Shown: positions 1 to 12,092 of the stretch, piece after piece
Layout of the letters: the number at the start of each line of letters is the position of its first letter
Position numbering within the stretch: the stretch's first letter is position 1
Assembly (NCBI GenBank): GCA_963281255.1
Contig: OY725493.1
Span: 426,929 to 490,928, forward strand
Source: Aphrocallistes beatrix
Lineage: Eukaryota; Porifera; Hexactinellida; Sceptrulophora; Aphrocallistidae
Length of the DNA stretch: 64,000 bases
Reading direction: 5' to 3'
The notes under the pieces: model-generated
What the model was told of the DNA's origin: nothing
What the model saw: the letters and a program-made list of their open reading frames with translations, nothing else
The model's database searches: none
Position numbers and translations under genes: made by a program

Positions 1-608
1 GTGCTTGGTTTCATACTTAGAAAATTCTGAAGATTCAAAACTGTAATCGTAAAGCTCTTCAAAATTTAATGTTAAGCAAAAAAATAGTTTGTACTGAAAC
101 AAATTCAAAAGTGCTAACCAACTCATTCGAAGTGAATTGAAAGAATCTATGACAGATTGATGATTATTATTATAAACATACAATAGCTTAAATGAATATA
201 AAATATTACTAAAAATAAGACTGCTATAAATAGAATAAATGAGCTCACTTGTTTCAGATTGGAATGTGTGAATTTCTGTGAATTCTTCTGTTGAGGAATA
301 ATTTTGAGAGTTTGAATTGTTTGTGAAATGTTTGTGTTCGTGTGTGTTCTGAACAGTATTGGTTGTATTGTTTCAATAGAGTAGTAGTGTTTCAGTATAC
401 TAACTGCTAGAGAATCTATCTATTTATCAGTACAGGATGCCTAATACTATTCAATAGATTCATAAGCAAACTCTAGATTTATTCGGAATAGTCCGCCTCG
501 CTTTTCAAGAACAAAAAGGATTATACAACTTGTTATACACTGAGTTTATCCTTTTGGGGTTTGCAATTTACAAAAAAACGCAGTTTTAGAAATTGTAAGC
601 AGACAAAT
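1..608. other. Left-edge intergenic DNA
   Basis: AT-rich sequence with no ORF or exon I can support on either strand. It holds one TATAAATAG motif (225-233). Confidence 0.5.
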
Positions 609-848
609 ATGTACAGCCCTCGTCGCTCACTTTCATTGACTCAGCTTAGAGTTTTAAAAACTTCACATTCCACATATCCAGATTCATATCAAGAAACAGT
701 AAATATTCACGAAACACTCACAACTAATTATATGCCGCAACATCAGGCCCGGTGGAAGCTATTTTCTATTGGTCCGGCCAAAAGCAAATTTGTATATGAA
801 AATAAGCCAAGGCATAAAACTGGTCCGCCGGCACTGCACATGGGATAA
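609..848 (+). CDS. Small uncharacterised ORF, possibly a last exon
   Basis: An ATG-started reading frame of 79 codons that is open upstream to about 561, so it could equally be the last exon of a gene whose earlier part lies to the left. The product is basic and hydrophilic, with no signal peptide or membrane segment; it opens MYSPRRSLSL and ends KTGPPALHMG. Its composition is more protein-like than most chance ORFs in this AT-rich DNA, because it has few Ile/Asn/Lys runs. I do not recognise a family and infer no function. The nearest neighbour, the ADAM gene, is on the other strand and ends 1.2 kb away. Confidence 0.3.
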   Translation: MYSPRRSLSLTQLRVLKTSHSTYPDSYQETVNIHETLTTNYMPQHQARWKLFSIGPAKSKFVYENKPRHKTGPPALHMG

Positions 849-2029
849 ATAAAGAAATGTATTGGTTCTCCATAGATTCAATACATCACAGCATCATGAG
901 TGCTATCATGAATGGAATAGTATGAAATTTTAAGAACTATCCCAAATCTAGATTTAAGGAAAGAAAATAGAAACAAACATAAATATGTGATTCTCCGGCC
1001 AAATCCGTTCAATTTCTTCTAATGGCTACAGTTCTGATTGGCTAGTTACTCACTGTTCTGGAGACAGCATTCTAGCATTGAGATGGTTCAACCATTTGAA
1101 TTCATTATCAATACTTTCAACACCAAAACATGTCCTTCAGCAAATTCCTCACAGTGTCATAGCAGGTGGAGTCAACCCATGAACTAGAGAAGCTGAGTTG
1201 TTTGTGAGATCTCAGTAGAACTGTATTTGCACGTGAAAGAGAGTTTAAACCTCAAAAAAACGATTCATTAACATTTCAAGTTAAATCCTCTATTAAGGTT
1301 GTTATTGGAAATATGAAACCGCATGACATAGCTAGCTGAATTCTAATCAACAACTAATGCATTCATGAATATTCCCTAACAGAATACGAATACTGATATT
1401 CAGTTCCCAACCGAATAGTAAGTATTGGATCTACTGAACATTGAACTATTCAGTTGTCACCTTGATTAAAAATTTAAAATCAATATTTGCAGTCAAATTG
1501 AGTTTTAATTAATTAGTAAACAACAGTCATGGAATTTTCAAGGATCTTAGCTCAAAGGACGATTACTATTAAACGAATATTGTCTTTTGGAAGAGGATTA
1601 GCAACTGACTTCTCACAAACAAAGAAACAAATCATCACAAAAAATAAAGGAATATTTATCTCCAAATTGATGTAATTCACCCAATAAAATACTAACTCTA
1701 CTAGATAGTCACATTAGTGACAGTTATTTCCATAATAATGTTAGAATTTGTTCGCGCAAGCAAGCGAAGCGTACTTGTTCCGTACAATTACGAATAGCTA
1801 GATTCAATATTACAATACGGTGGAGTTAGTGTATATTATCGGATTTTCTAACAATGAATAGTCCCTAACGTTATTTAAGAAATTAAAGCAATGAATAAAG
1901 AAATAAAATGTTAATTAAATTGAATTAAAAGCAAACATTCCTTCACAAATACCTACAACTGTGTTCCAGTACTATCTGTCTATACACACATACTCTAACC
2001 AAACACAGTTCCAACTCACACAGTCAGAA
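849..2029. other. Intergenic DNA downstream of the ADAM gene
   Basis: No gene seen. It contains an old dispersed repeat (1376-1455, also at 47.3-47.6 kb) and, near 1750-1775, a short GC-rich stretch rich in AAGCAAGCGAAGCG that matches the tail of the CRE-containing repeats at 10.5, 57 and 62 kb. Confidence 0.5.
1376..1455 (+). repeat. Dispersed repeat, uninterrupted copy
   Basis: Matches 47330-47620 (phrases such as ATACGAATACTGATATTCAG and GAACTATTCAGTTG). In the other copy a pogo-like MITE interrupts the repeat, so this copy shows the pre-insertion state. Confidence 0.6.
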
Positions 2030-5000
2030 TCAGAACTTAGGTTTCGGCGCTAGAGGCGGGACAGGTTTGCTCGGAGGGGTACGAGAGGGAGCAGAGGGGG
2101 TTATGAGTCTCTCTGCAGAGGGTTTGTTCCGCGGGACAGGGGGGCGATTGGCCCGGGAGGTGTTGACAGGATTGGGAGCCTCACTCAGTTCTCCGTAGCG
2201 GGGAAGAGAACCCAATTTCCCGAGTGCGGTGTCTACGAAGGAACTCGTCCTCGTTCTGTCTCTAGGACCAGCACTTGTTGCTGGTTTATTGAACTTGTAC
2301 CGAGAATCAATGCTTTTCTTATAAGCAAAGTAACCAATCAAAAGCCCGGCTACAGAGAATGCTATGAACAAGACAAACACGACAATAACAATAACAACAA
2401 CCACAATGGTGGCATTGTTGACTTCTGTGACAATGACATCTCCTCCCACACAGACGCCGATGTTGCTGCACTCTCCCATCCCCGGACACTCCACACCGCT
2501 GCTGTCAGTGGGACAAGGAGTGAAGGGCAGCTCTGTCACGTTAGTGCAGATCTACACAACAGTGACGTCATCACACACTACCTTGCTAGCTCCATACTAT
2601 GGTGGAGATCCAGCAGTAGTTTTATGGATTCTGTATATATGTCACAGTTAAAACGTCAAATCAGTTATTATGTAAAATCGCTGTAACTTTAAGGCATTAT
2701 GCGTATTACCTAGAAATTCCAGGCATTTCTCTCAGTTATTATGCATAATGTAGAAATTTTCAGGTATTTGACTTCCTAACGGTAACATATACGTACATTA
2801 TTATTGTGGTATCAGTGATACAGTGGATATGTATTACAGTTAAAACGTCTAAATATTTCAGGCATTATGCATAATAACTGATGGAAAATGCCTGAAATCT
2901 GAAAAGTTATTATACAAAATAACTGAAATTTTCCAGGTATTTTACATAATAACTGATTTGACGTTTTGGCTAACATATACAGGAAACGTGTCCCCACGAA
3001 TTTCCCTGTGGTTACATTATTATGGTGTTGAGTGATACAGTGGATATGTACAGTCTCCGTTTAATAGGGTCACTATTTATTAGGGTTCTCCTCTTAATCT
3101 GGACAAAATGTCCTCTGACAGATGTGACCCTATTAAGCGGAGTCGACTGTATATAAGAACTGTATCCTCAGGAATTCAAATCCTACATGTTCCAGTAGGC
3201 TAGAACTCACCCCCATGAGACAAACAGAGGAGACATCACACTGGGTTCCATCAGGCACAATTCCTGGGTCTGGCATGTCCCCGCTGTCGATGCTGATAGC
3301 AGTGCAGACGGTGCCTGAGAATGTGAAGCGAGTTTGCCGGTAAGATCCCGGTAGGGCCGGTGAAGTGTTCTCGGGAACATCGCAGTGGAGTTTCCCACAT
3401 TTCACATTCTCTAAGGCGCAGGGTTGGAAGATACCTGTCGTACAATTAACAGGTCAAGATCTTAGCCACTCTGCTATGACTATGTATAGCATGGACCATG
3501 GATAGTACTGCCTTCCTCGAAAGTTATTTTCAACCATACAAAAGCGTTGATACACACTGGAAGCTCGTTAATACGAACAGATATTTTATCCACTACGGAG
3601 GAAAATGCATGTAAATCACTTCGGTTCTTAATTGACGCTAAATTTTAGCTAACTCATTTCCGATTAAGTCATTTTGGGGGGTGAAACCTTAGAAGTGTGG
3701 GGTATTTGCTATAAATAGAAATCACTCCAGGTAATTAGGGTTAATTAACTTAATTAATACGAATTCAGGATAATACGAACAAATTTCGACCGTTCTCTGG
3801 TGTTCGTATTAACGAGGTTCTACTGTATATATCTAGGAGAATAAGTAAAAATTGAATGTAATATTATCTTATCTCTAATTGAAGGGAGCATAAAGAGATT
3901 AATGCGTTCACAACCCTTGCCTTATTGTAATAGTAATGGTGTGATCTGGCACTCAAGTAGACTAAGCACCACAAATACAATGGATACTAGTGGATAGCAA
4001 TCGTACTATCAAAGCTCAATTAAATCATTCAAGTGATAATTATAAATAGTTCTGGTGTATCGTTTGATCTTCGGAGCAAAAGCAAACTGGTAGTAGTATA
4101 TATGAAATATCTTTACAAATTTATTTTCTACAAATTGTATTCAAAAGTTTTTTTCCGGTTTTATTATTAATTACTAATTGTACAGCCGGGAAAAAAAACT
4201 TTTGAGACGCCTTGTAATAATATAGTATACGAATTAGAACCATGGATAGACACCACATCGTGCAGAACTCTCACTGTGTCTACCTACCTTGTTCCTGTCC
4301 GCAGTTTCCGAACTCGTTCCCTAACACGTTAACCTCGTTGAAGCAGATGTCCCTCCCCACTCCTGCGCTAGGACCCCACACGTAGCGGCACTGGTCCAGT
4401 AAGGTCCTGCAGGCTCCGTCGTAGCAGAATGAGTCTACTCCTCCTGAGGTGCAGGACAGACCATTCCTGCGGTAGAGATTGTTCGGACACATGCTCTTGT
4501 CTCCACTGCACTTCTCTTCTATGTCGCAATCTCCTGCACAGTAGACTCAATAAATATACAGTTGAAACTGGGGTCTTCTTACTTATCGTTTTCCTCTTCA
4601 ATTTCAGAATATTTAATGTGTAAAAATTCCAAATCTATATTAATTTCCATTGGCTTTTTCTTACTATCGTTTTTTCAATTGTTTGAACCTGTAAAGAAAT
4701 ATATTTTGGCACTTTTTGTAAAAATGTGTAAAGATTTTCCAGAATTTGGACCCAGGTTCAAATCTCCACCATATAAGGAATACACGGTCCATGTTGGTGC
4801 AATTTTGTCCAATAGAATTTCCAGGAGCGAGTAGACGGACGTCGCATGCTGATCATGACATAAGGCATCTCCTATGCTAGGAGCTGACTAAAGGTTTATA
4901 TACTGTACTGTATACACCGTAGGAAATGATACACTGATAAGTCCTATCACAGTGAATGCTAGCATAACTGGCTTGAATTGTGTGACTAACCAGATCTAGC

Positions 5001-7932
5001 TCTGCAGGTGAAATCCTGTCCGCGGAAAGTGCAGTTGTCACAGCAGTCCCCACTGGCGCACTGCGCTGTTGCTTTCAGCTTGCACTGTCCAGGCTCACAG
5101 CAAGGGTCTATGCTGGGACAGTCCGCCAGAGAGCCGCAGTCGCACTCCTCTCCCTCCTCCACGAACGCGTTCCCGCAGAACGGATCTGTGAAGAGCCGCG
5201 AGGGGGCGTTGAAGATGCAGCTCCCGACCCCGCTGTTCAGAGCGGCGGTCAGGTCCTCGGTGGAGCAGGTGGTGAAGAGGGAGGGAGGAGGACTGCTGAT
5301 CACTGCACTCATGACGCAGCCCTACAGGATGAGCTAACCACTAACCACACGGCGTGTTGAGGATAAATCTAGATAATATAACTCAATTGTTTTTGTTTGT
5401 TTGTTTGTTTGTTTGTTTGTTTGTTTGTTTGTTTGTTTGTTTGTTCATGATTTTTTGAATATGAAATAGGCGGCTATTATTATTGCATTAGCATAGGCGC
5501 CCGGAGGGCAACTTATGAGGACACTAAGTGTTCGCCAGCCACACAGCACAAACAAGCGAAGCGCGCTTGTCTGTGACTCACTACTAATTCTAAATTCTAA
5601 ATTTAGTCTCCTCTACTCACCCTCTGATCGGAGCAGTCGTCGCAAGATCTCCCATCATCGTGGTTCATCCCAAAGTTGTGTCCCATCTCGTGGCTCATAG
5701 TGGCTGCAACGCTGGTTGCTACGTTACCGCGAGTGTCTCTATTCACACCTCCAGATCCAGACAGACACATGGAGTTGAGAGGTGCTCGTCCGATGACATT
5801 AGACTGAGTGTTGAGAAGACCTAGGCACACAGAAAACAGTTATTACGAAATAATCGAGTAAAAACGACTTATATATCTTCTGAATTTGTTAATTTTACAA
5901 CTCAATTGATGCATGCGTCTTGATTTAAACAGGAGGATCTTAATGCAGTTAGTGGTAGTATTTAGGACTTAAACATTTTACAGTGTATTATCCCGTCGCT
6001 TTTAACACTATACACTGCTTCCTCACTTTCTAAATCTTGTCAAGATTAGCTTCTCGAATCAAGTTAGAAGAGTATTATGACGGATTTAAAAATCTAATCA
6101 CCAGTGATGAGCTGAGCGTTGTCGAACGTTAATCCATCTGCGGCCTTCCTAGAAGTGAGGGTGGGGAGGTATCTGATCCAGTTCGGGAGCAGGATGGAAA
6201 GGTCTGGATCTGTGGTGATGAAGTCGTTCGTGCTCCAAACTTCAGCTCCGACAAGAGCGATCCTGATGCCGATAGACCTGAAAGAAGTTTTAAAAGTTTA
6301 TAAATTTGTAATGAAAAATGTTATTTATACCAAATAAGACCAACTTCGGCCTATTAAAAAGTTTACAGTTGATTGGTTGGTATAACTAAAAACTGAATGA
6401 ATTACATTGGTTGAAGGACCAATCATTTTGTTGATTATTCAGCGGGAACTCAAATAATTATAACACTAAATTCTAAGTTTAGAATTTCTGTTCCTGGGAT
6501 TCTTGTCCTAAATATAGCTACATTACCTGTAAATGAAGTCCATGTGGTTAGCTATCTCTATAGCGTACTGCCTGGAATAGGAGCTGTTTGATCCAGTCAG
6601 CTGATAGTGAGTGTTGTCCATCGCTAGGAACAGCTCTACGAACTTGTTGGCTTGATCTGGAGGAAGAGCAATGAATGGAACTTCATGACTTTAACCAAAC
6701 CAAACTAGCTATTCCATTGAAGGAATGTTACTTTAAGAATTCGAATAGGAGCTCTCCTCCGAATATCGCCACAAATACAGTCAAACTTTTTCCTATTCAC
6801 TTAAAATGGTTTTTGTGACATATTTCCTTCACCACATTCTCAAACTCTGACTGAAACATGTACAGTGGAACCTGTATATAACGGCCACCCAAGGGACTGG
6901 ACAAAATTGGCCGTTATACACAGGTGATTGTCTTAATCCCCAAAAGGTATCAACGTAGTGCAATAAATATAAGTTTTTAGAAATCCATTCCTTGAAGTAA
7001 TTACATTAAACTTGTTTATCTTTCGTAACTGGTCCTGTAATAAACACAGGTGATGGCCGTTATAGACAGTTTTAGAGTCAGTAAGGGACTACAAATGGTG
7101 AGCAGGTGACCGCTATACACAGGTTCAATATTATGGGATTTCGGAAGGAACTGTTCATTGGTGACCGCAATAGACAGGTGACCGTTATATAGAGTGGCCG
7201 TTATAGCAGGTTCGACTGTAATTATAATTAACAGTGGTTTATGTGGCATTTTTGGTTAGAAACTGGTCAAAATAATCTGCGTAAATTCAAAATTCATTCA
7301 GAGTAATATTGTATTAGTTATAACTAACCTCTTCGATTTCTCTTTAACAATTTCTGTCCGAAATCCTTCCCAACATCTCCTGAGATCTCATGAGGCACTC
7401 CCTCCACCTCACACGTACCCATCCCTCCCAGGCTATCCTCTGTCCGATACAAGAAATGCTCCCCTTCCTCATCAACGTGGTCCAAATGGTGCAGATTTGA
7501 TCCATCAAACACAAACCCTCTCAAACCATTATCACAAGTGGAGAGGGAAACAGAAGATTCCAATACGCCTCTAATGTTACCATGGTAGTAACAATGCTCG
7601 TAGTTGGAATGCGGGACATCATCTGCGTAAAAACGGAAATTGGAACTAACAAGATCTAAATTTAGACTTAGATCTAATAACCACTCTGTGTTATCATTAG
7701 CCTCTTCGTTGCTATGTATACGGAGATGGAATGTAGTCTCTTCTTTATGTAGATTCCGATCTTGCTTCGTAGAGAGAGTCGGGATTGGAATGTGGTTTCT
7801 GGTGAATTGTGACACAGTTGTCAGTCTATATTTAGAAGCTCTCTGCTTGGCGAATTGATGAGTTCTACTTCCATTGCCTTCAAGGAACAAACAAAGAAAC
7901 ACAGATAAGATCAGAAAGTCCTTAAAACCCAT
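2030..7932 (-). CDS. ADAM-family metalloprotease-disintegrin, transmembrane, 8 exons
   Basis: Cell-surface zinc protease expected to shed membrane proteins. Exons by splice sites and phase: 7932-7329, 6656-6527, 6277-6102, 5820-5621, 5321-4991, 4533-4288, 3434-3211, 2530-2030, giving 2412 nt (803 aa plus stop) with every phase compatible. Exon 1 encodes a signal peptide (MGFKDFLILSVFLCLFLEG) and a prodomain ending RNRR, a furin-type site; a GTCEVEG stretch may be the cysteine switch. Exons 2-4 encode the catalytic domain with an intact zinc motif HEMGHNFGMNHD. Exons 5-6 carry the disintegrin domain (EEGEECDCGS, CASGDCCDNC, then a CR...SGDCD loop). Exons 6-7 hold the cysteine-rich region. Exon 8 gives an EGF-like stretch, one Val/Ile-rich transmembrane helix and a basic, proline-rich tail (PPSKPVPPLAPKPKF) suited to SH3 binding. 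All key residues are present, so an active enzyme is expected. The ADAM subfamily is not assigned. Introns hold several MITEs. Confidence 0.93.
2643..2978. repeat. Palindromic MITE in the last ADAM intron
   Basis: Ends are inverted copies of ACAGTTAAAACGTCAAATCA / TGATTTGACGTTTTGGCTAA. The interior repeats ATTATGTAAAAT-type blocks, so two elements may be merged. A shorter relative lies at 41255-41390. Confidence 0.6.
3051..3150. repeat. pogo-like MITE, CAGTCGACTCCGC family (degraded left end)
   Basis: Right end AAGCGGAGTCGACTGT; the left end is a mutated inverse. Same family as 27902-28072, 39411-39585, 39872-40019 and 47397-47582. Confidence 0.6.
3553..3826. repeat. pogo-like MITE, GTTAATACGAA family, in an ADAM intron
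   Basis: Inverted ends: CTGGAAGCTCGTTAATACGA on the left, TCGTATTAACGAGGTTCTAC on the right, followed by TGTA. Contains a TATAAATAG near 3711. A right-end fragment of the family lies at about 30815-30868. Confidence 0.6.
4741..4900 (+). repeat. Dispersed repeat with CCCAGGTTCAAATCTCC core
   Basis: Closely matches 26020-26190, including the block CCAGGAGCGAG and the end CTAGGAGCTG. The GGTTCAAATC core resembles a tRNA B box, so a SINE is possible, but I see no A box or clear tail. Confidence 0.5.
5389..5446. repeat. (GTTT)n microsatellite
   Basis: About 13 uninterrupted GTTT units in the ADAM intron between exons 4 and 5. Confidence 0.9.
5495..5573 (+). repeat. Tail fragment of the CRE-containing repeat family
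   Basis: Matches the GC-rich end of the elements at 10542-11030, 56620-57103 and 61847-62348 (GGACACTAAGTGTTCGCCAG, AGCGAAGCGCGCTTGT). Confidence 0.6.
6862..7219. repeat. pogo-like MITE, ATATAACGGCC family, full length
   Basis: Begins CAGTGGAACCTGTATATAAC and ends GTTATAGCAGGTTCGACTG: inverted, imperfect termini in ADAM intron 1. Other copies: 20341-20510 (partial), 37968-38232, 41484-41870, 61093-61309. Confidence 0.7.
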
Positions 7933-8243
7933 CTCTAATTAGCTTAGTTTAAGTCTATGAACCTTTTATCATTATACTATAATAGAGCTATTGCCTATAA
8001 TGAACTGACACTACTAAGTTCTATAACTTGAACGCAGGCATCAGGTTGCACTAGATAGAAGAATAGAAGAGGGGCATTGATATGTAAGCAGATATTCTAT
8101 GACGAAATAGACAATGGCACTCAGTGAGGATGAAATGTATGCTGCTTAGTTGCAGCGTAATTGCACAGAGTTGGTAATGACCTAAATTTAACTGTTCGAG
8201 ACAGTATCGTCCTGATAAGGAGTAATTACAAATAGCGATGTAC

Positions 8244-8464
8244 ATACATGCCAACCTGAGTCATGATAAAAGCGGGACGCAGCGTTGAATTTCGCGGGAC
8301 ATGGCGGGACGCAATAGAAAAGTATTATACTAGTACATAGAGTAAAAAAAAGCGGGACATAATGGGGAAATATCATGTAAAAGCGGGACACTCGAGAAAT
8401 TTAGGTCAAGAGAAGGGTGAAAAAAGCGGGACGTCCCGCCAAAACGGGACAGTTGGCAAGTATG
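8244..8464. repeat. MITE, CATGCCAAC family, copy 1
   Basis: Inverted ends CATACATGCCAACCTG / CAGTTGGCAAGTATG around a body with repeated AAGCGGGAC words. A second copy (33039-33251) is nested in another MITE; a third, degraded copy lies at about 27345-27470. Confidence 0.7.
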
Positions 8465-8721
8465 TATGTATGTATGAAGTATCCCAATAGGATCATCATA
8501 TATAAATATTTCATCTGCCACATTTCGAAAAATAGGACTCAGAATGATATGAAATTGCGTTTGTAGCCTAAGAGCAGCGGTTTATATAATAAAATAAGCT
8601 CTATACAAAGATTTGAGACGAGAACAGGACAGCCTTTTAGTCCAGCAGACACGTAGCAAGCAACTTTAAACTGGTCCACGGCCTGGAAGTGGCCTTGATC
8701 CCCCACTACTGTGATCACACC

Positions 8722-8880
8722 CACTGGCGTAGCTTACACCTATGTCGCCCGGGGCGGATGTATTTCATGCCGCCCCTCAACACATATTTCTGGAAAAATT
8801 ATGAGTTTACCAATGAAACACAAGGTCAAGTGCCGCCCCTATTAAGCGCCACCCCCCCGCCCCCCCTAGCTACACCACTG
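8722..8880. mobile_element. hAT-like MITE with 8-bp target duplication
   Basis: Perfect 8-bp target duplication ATCACACC at 8714-8721 and 8881-8888. Termini CACTGGCGTAGCT / AGCTACACCACTG are near-perfect inverted repeats, typical of hAT elements. Confidence 0.75.
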
Positions 8881-8915
8881 ATCACACCCTTAATTAATTT
8901 TTATGGGAGCTCATA

Positions 8916-10010
8916 ATCATAGGCGCAAACAGGGGGGGGGCCCCCCAGAAAATGTTGAAGGGAGGCACAAGAATGGGCGGGGTATTACCGTACTCTAGAT
9001 AAAAAATGAAATAAATTCAAGGACTGAATAAATCTAAAATCATTCAAAAATGGCATCTGTTGCTCCATTCCGCCCTTGAGGCAACCTAGTTCTGCCTCAC
9101 CGATATACCTTTGGAATCTCCACTCATCTACTATGTCTTGTTATTGGATTACTTCTGCTTCCTCCTTTTGAGTATTCAAAGAAGAAGAAATTGCCTCAAT
9201 CGGTAGAGTGCATTATACAAGATGCTGAGTTTTCTCAAATTAATGTCAGTTATCCGTCCCGTTTGCATTGCTTTTAGATGTTGTGCAGAGCGATTCGACA
9301 AGTTTGGAGAAACCATTGGAATCATTGTTTCGATTGTCTTAGCGATTCGTCATTCCAACTTGGCAGAAATACAGATTCCAATATATGTATAGGTACATGT
9401 AGAAATAAAAGAAGATTAAGAGATTGGAATTATCGGTTTTTGTCTACATTGTACCGCGTATTTTTATCATCCCGGTTATCGAGGATTCGGATTATCATGC
9501 AAACGATATCTGAAGATGGTTTGAAGATGCTATTGTCGAGACAACGAAGAGGGAACCAAAGTGTCCGGATCTAATCTACGTAAGTGATTGCGTAACATAT
9601 TTGATTTGTGTATTCTTTAGAAGGGGAGCTTGGGCTATGGATTTGGAGTAATTACTTAATTGATATTGACCGTAGGCGCCAAGTGTGGGTACTTGAGGGG
9701 CCGTGGTGCCGAGCAGTGGAGCAGTGGAGGAAGCTGTGGTATGGCAGACTCCACACAAACTTATAGGTTACAGCTTAAACCCCAAAATCATGTTAATTGA
9801 GTCTAAATATAAATCCAAATTACATTTGTATCCACTATAGTCCGAGATTTTCTTTTCCCTAGGTAACGACAATATTTGTATGTCGATATTTGAGCGTCTA
9901 AGAGTAAATAAACTTTCTGGAGGGCAAGCCCCCCAGAGCTCCCCTTGCCATCGCTCGCTCTTGGCACCCTACAGGTTTTAGTATATTTTCCAAAACTTGG
10001 CGCCTATGAT
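8916..10010. mobile_element. Putative 1.1 kb DNA transposon relic
   Basis: Perfect 11-bp inverted ends ATCATAGGCGC (8916-8926) and GCGCCTATGAT (10000-10010). The interior has no recognisable transposase; a 98-codon ORF inside is unremarkable. It overlaps the start of the duplicated unit at about 9.07 kb, so the pairing of the ends may be fortuitous. Confidence 0.35.
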
Positions 10011-10079
10011 ATTGACCCTGTGATGTATTGGATCATATATTACAAATCCCTTCATTGGGCTACCTCACAAAACGGCACA

Positions 10080-10190
10080 TACTAAGGGAACTATTTAAAA
10101 GTGGCATGCTGGAATTATTCGGGATGTTGGTGACAACAGCAAACCTTGAAAGGGCTTTTAGCATGGGGAAGCAACTGTCCCTGCCGGCTT
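10080..10190 (+). pseudogene. hAT transposase C-terminal fragment
   Basis: Translates to a short run reading MLELFGMLVTTANLERAFSM, which resembles the hAT dimerisation-region signature (VxPATNAxxERxFS). It is isolated and followed by a stop. Confidence 0.4.
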
Positions 10191-10254
10191 AGTGTGCCTA
10201 CAACAGCAAGCCAGCTCTTAACTCTTAAATGGCGCGACTATTATACAAAATACC

Positions 10255-10390
10255 GCTTATCCTGACATGGGTACTTTGACACCATATTTATATATACTGG
10301 TAATACATTCCTAAGTAATATTGTGCGTGGTTACTGATTTTAGGCAGCTCATGTATTAGATCAACCATCTACTATCTTATCTTTTTTCGA
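10255..10390. repeat. Right-end fragment of the 7-bp-TSD MITE family
   Basis: Homologous to 48900-49010 and 51355-51480 (GGTACTTTGACACCATAT, CTGGTAATACATTCCTAA), the right halves of the two full-length elements in the PDE gene. Confidence 0.6.
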
Positions 10391-10541
10391 GTAATTAAAC
10401 ACATCATCAAATAAATTTGGAGGAAGCAACGAGAGCGAAAAAATGTGTTTGTTTTAAAAAGAAAATACCCTCATGTATATCTTAGTAATAACAGTCCTCC
10501 ATTATTAGATAAGTATCCATGTACGAGTATCTTTATTACTC

Positions 10542-11030
10542 ACAAGCGCGCTTCGCTTGCTTGCGCTACGCGGCTGGCGGACACTTTGTGTCCGCCGGAG
10601 GCTCTCTTCGGTCGCCTGGGGTCACATTGGTTATTTATAAGTGAGATAACATCTCTAAATACGTCTGTCCTACTGTTATAATCTATATCGCACGAAAAAT
10701 CACCAAATTTATCATTTTTAAAATTTTTGATGAGTAATGATGACGTCATAACAGTGATGAGTCATCATTTTTTGATGATAGTTGTATCATATGTGAGGTA
10801 TATTAGTATACAGATTCTATCAAAATTTCAGCCTTATATCTCCCATAATGGCTGAGTTATGCCCAAATAACTGTATTGCTTAATTTTTTAAAATGTGGCA
10901 ATGACGTCATAATTATATGATGAGTCGACATTTGCTCTGAACTCAGAACTTACTGGAGCCATAGCCAAAAGACTCCCACATGCCAAAAATCAGCTTTCTG
11001 CGCAAGGCAGTTTCTTCAATCAATTCGTTA
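10542..11030 (-). repeat. CRE/AP-1-motif repeat, full-length copy
   Basis: Starts with ACAAGCGCGCTTCGCTTGCT and ends CTTCAATCAATTCGTTAC; inverse orientation to 56620-57103 and 61847-62348. Contains two TGACGTCA palindromes and a TGAGTCA. Ends next to a (TA)n tract. Confidence 0.75.
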
Positions 11031-11544
11031 CATATATATATATATATATATTAATCGAGTTTTAATAGTAAGGATTATTTTGGACAAAAAAAAATGTTAA
11101 CTAATTTATAGCCTCATCGATTTATTCTATCAATTGAACGCGAAATGGTAGTATACTTATAAGTAATAATCCTTCATAAATTTAACAAAAGTTTAGCGTT
11201 TTCATCAATGTTTATCGGTATTGACCATCCGCTCGTCGTCGCACACAGAAATGATATACAGTGTCTGCACCATTACTGTTACGAGTAATAAAGAGTTTTC
11301 TCAGAACCTTAAGGTTATTGGATACTTGCCATTTAGAAAATCCATATCTTAAGTATAATAACATATGAAAACCTAGAACCAAAACCCGCAACTAACTAGT
11401 ATACAGTGCTAGTAAGCGCCAAGTGTCTAAGAGTAAGTTATCATCAACAAAAAGTGACAATATCATCACCAATCTATGTTTCGTTAACTGGTATAAATAT
11501 GACATATTATGTTTTATACGATAAATTCAATGGTTCTTATCTCC

Positions 11545-11552
11545 TATTTAAT
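11545..11552 (+). promoter_or_regulatory. TATA-like box of ICMT-like copy A
   Basis: TATTTAAT 51 bp before the ATG, in a context (CTCCTATTTAATAAGC) shared with copy C. Confidence 0.5.
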
Positions 11553-11595
11553 AAGCAAATTTCCATCCAAATAACATAAGTTAATATTCGCTATC

Positions 11596-12085
11596 ATGAT
11601 TCCAACGCAGGTTTTGCAAATCCTAGCTTCTACACTCGCTCTGTTGTTAGATATTTCGGAATGGAAGAATCCAAACAATTTGGAAAATTCAGCCAAAATC
11701 CCAATTCTTTCGACGTTCGATTCGTTCCTCATAACTCTTGCGATGTTAGGCAGATTATGCAGTCTGGCACTACACACATACAGATCTTGTGAAGAATATG
11801 TGTATGGAAGCAGTGACAGGGAGTTTGATAATGGAATAGTATTAGTGCTAATCGGATTATTGCTGTGTATTACAGGAAAGTATTTGAGAATGAGAGCTAA
11901 ACGAGAGTTAGGAAAGTTCTTCACTTACGAAATTGGAGTGAATCAAGAACAAAAATTGATTAAAACAGGACTCTACACACATTTAATGCATCCCAGCTAT
12001 CTAGCCTTATGCATTACAAGTGTTGGAGTCTGTATAATGCATAACTCTTTGTATTTTTACATTCAAAATGTCTGTTTATTTGGAC
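11596..12085 (+). pseudogene. ICMT-like methyltransferase copy A, 3'-truncated
   Basis: The first about 163 codons match copies B and C, through GLYTHLMHPSYLA and the following membrane segment. Near 12082 the sequence changes abruptly to DNA homologous to 9090 onward (CTCACCGATATGCCTTTGG), so the C-terminal EE...FG...Y signature is lost and a 13-codon unrelated tail reaches a stop at 12126. The break coincides with the junction between two tandem units, so I infer truncation by the duplication breakpoint rather than by a clean transposon insertion. The missing block includes conserved acidic residues of the family, so it is probably non-functional. Confidence 0.8.
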
Positions 12086-12092
12086 CTGGCTC

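Larger units (their letters stand above)
7933..11544. other. Transposon-rich intergenic DNA between ADAM and the ICMT-like array
   Basis: No host gene recognised. The stretch is largely MITEs and degraded DNA transposons, listed separately. The part from about 9.07 kb begins a unit homologous to 12.09-14.1 kb, so it belongs to the tandem duplication that built the ICMT-like array. Confidence 0.6.

Noticed and set aside
4750-4775. tRNA gene or tRNA-derived SINE from the GGTTCAAATC box
   Set aside because: No A box, no cloverleaf, no terminal tail; kept only as a dispersed repeat.
5008-5337. Plus-strand 109-codon ORF over the disintegrin exon
   Set aside because: Antisense shadow of the ADAM exon, which has conserved cysteines and valid splice sites.
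9278-9574. 98-codon plus-strand ORF in the 8.9-10.0 kb element
   Set aside because: No transposase motif, and composition is rich in Arg/Ser/Leu without conserved blocks.
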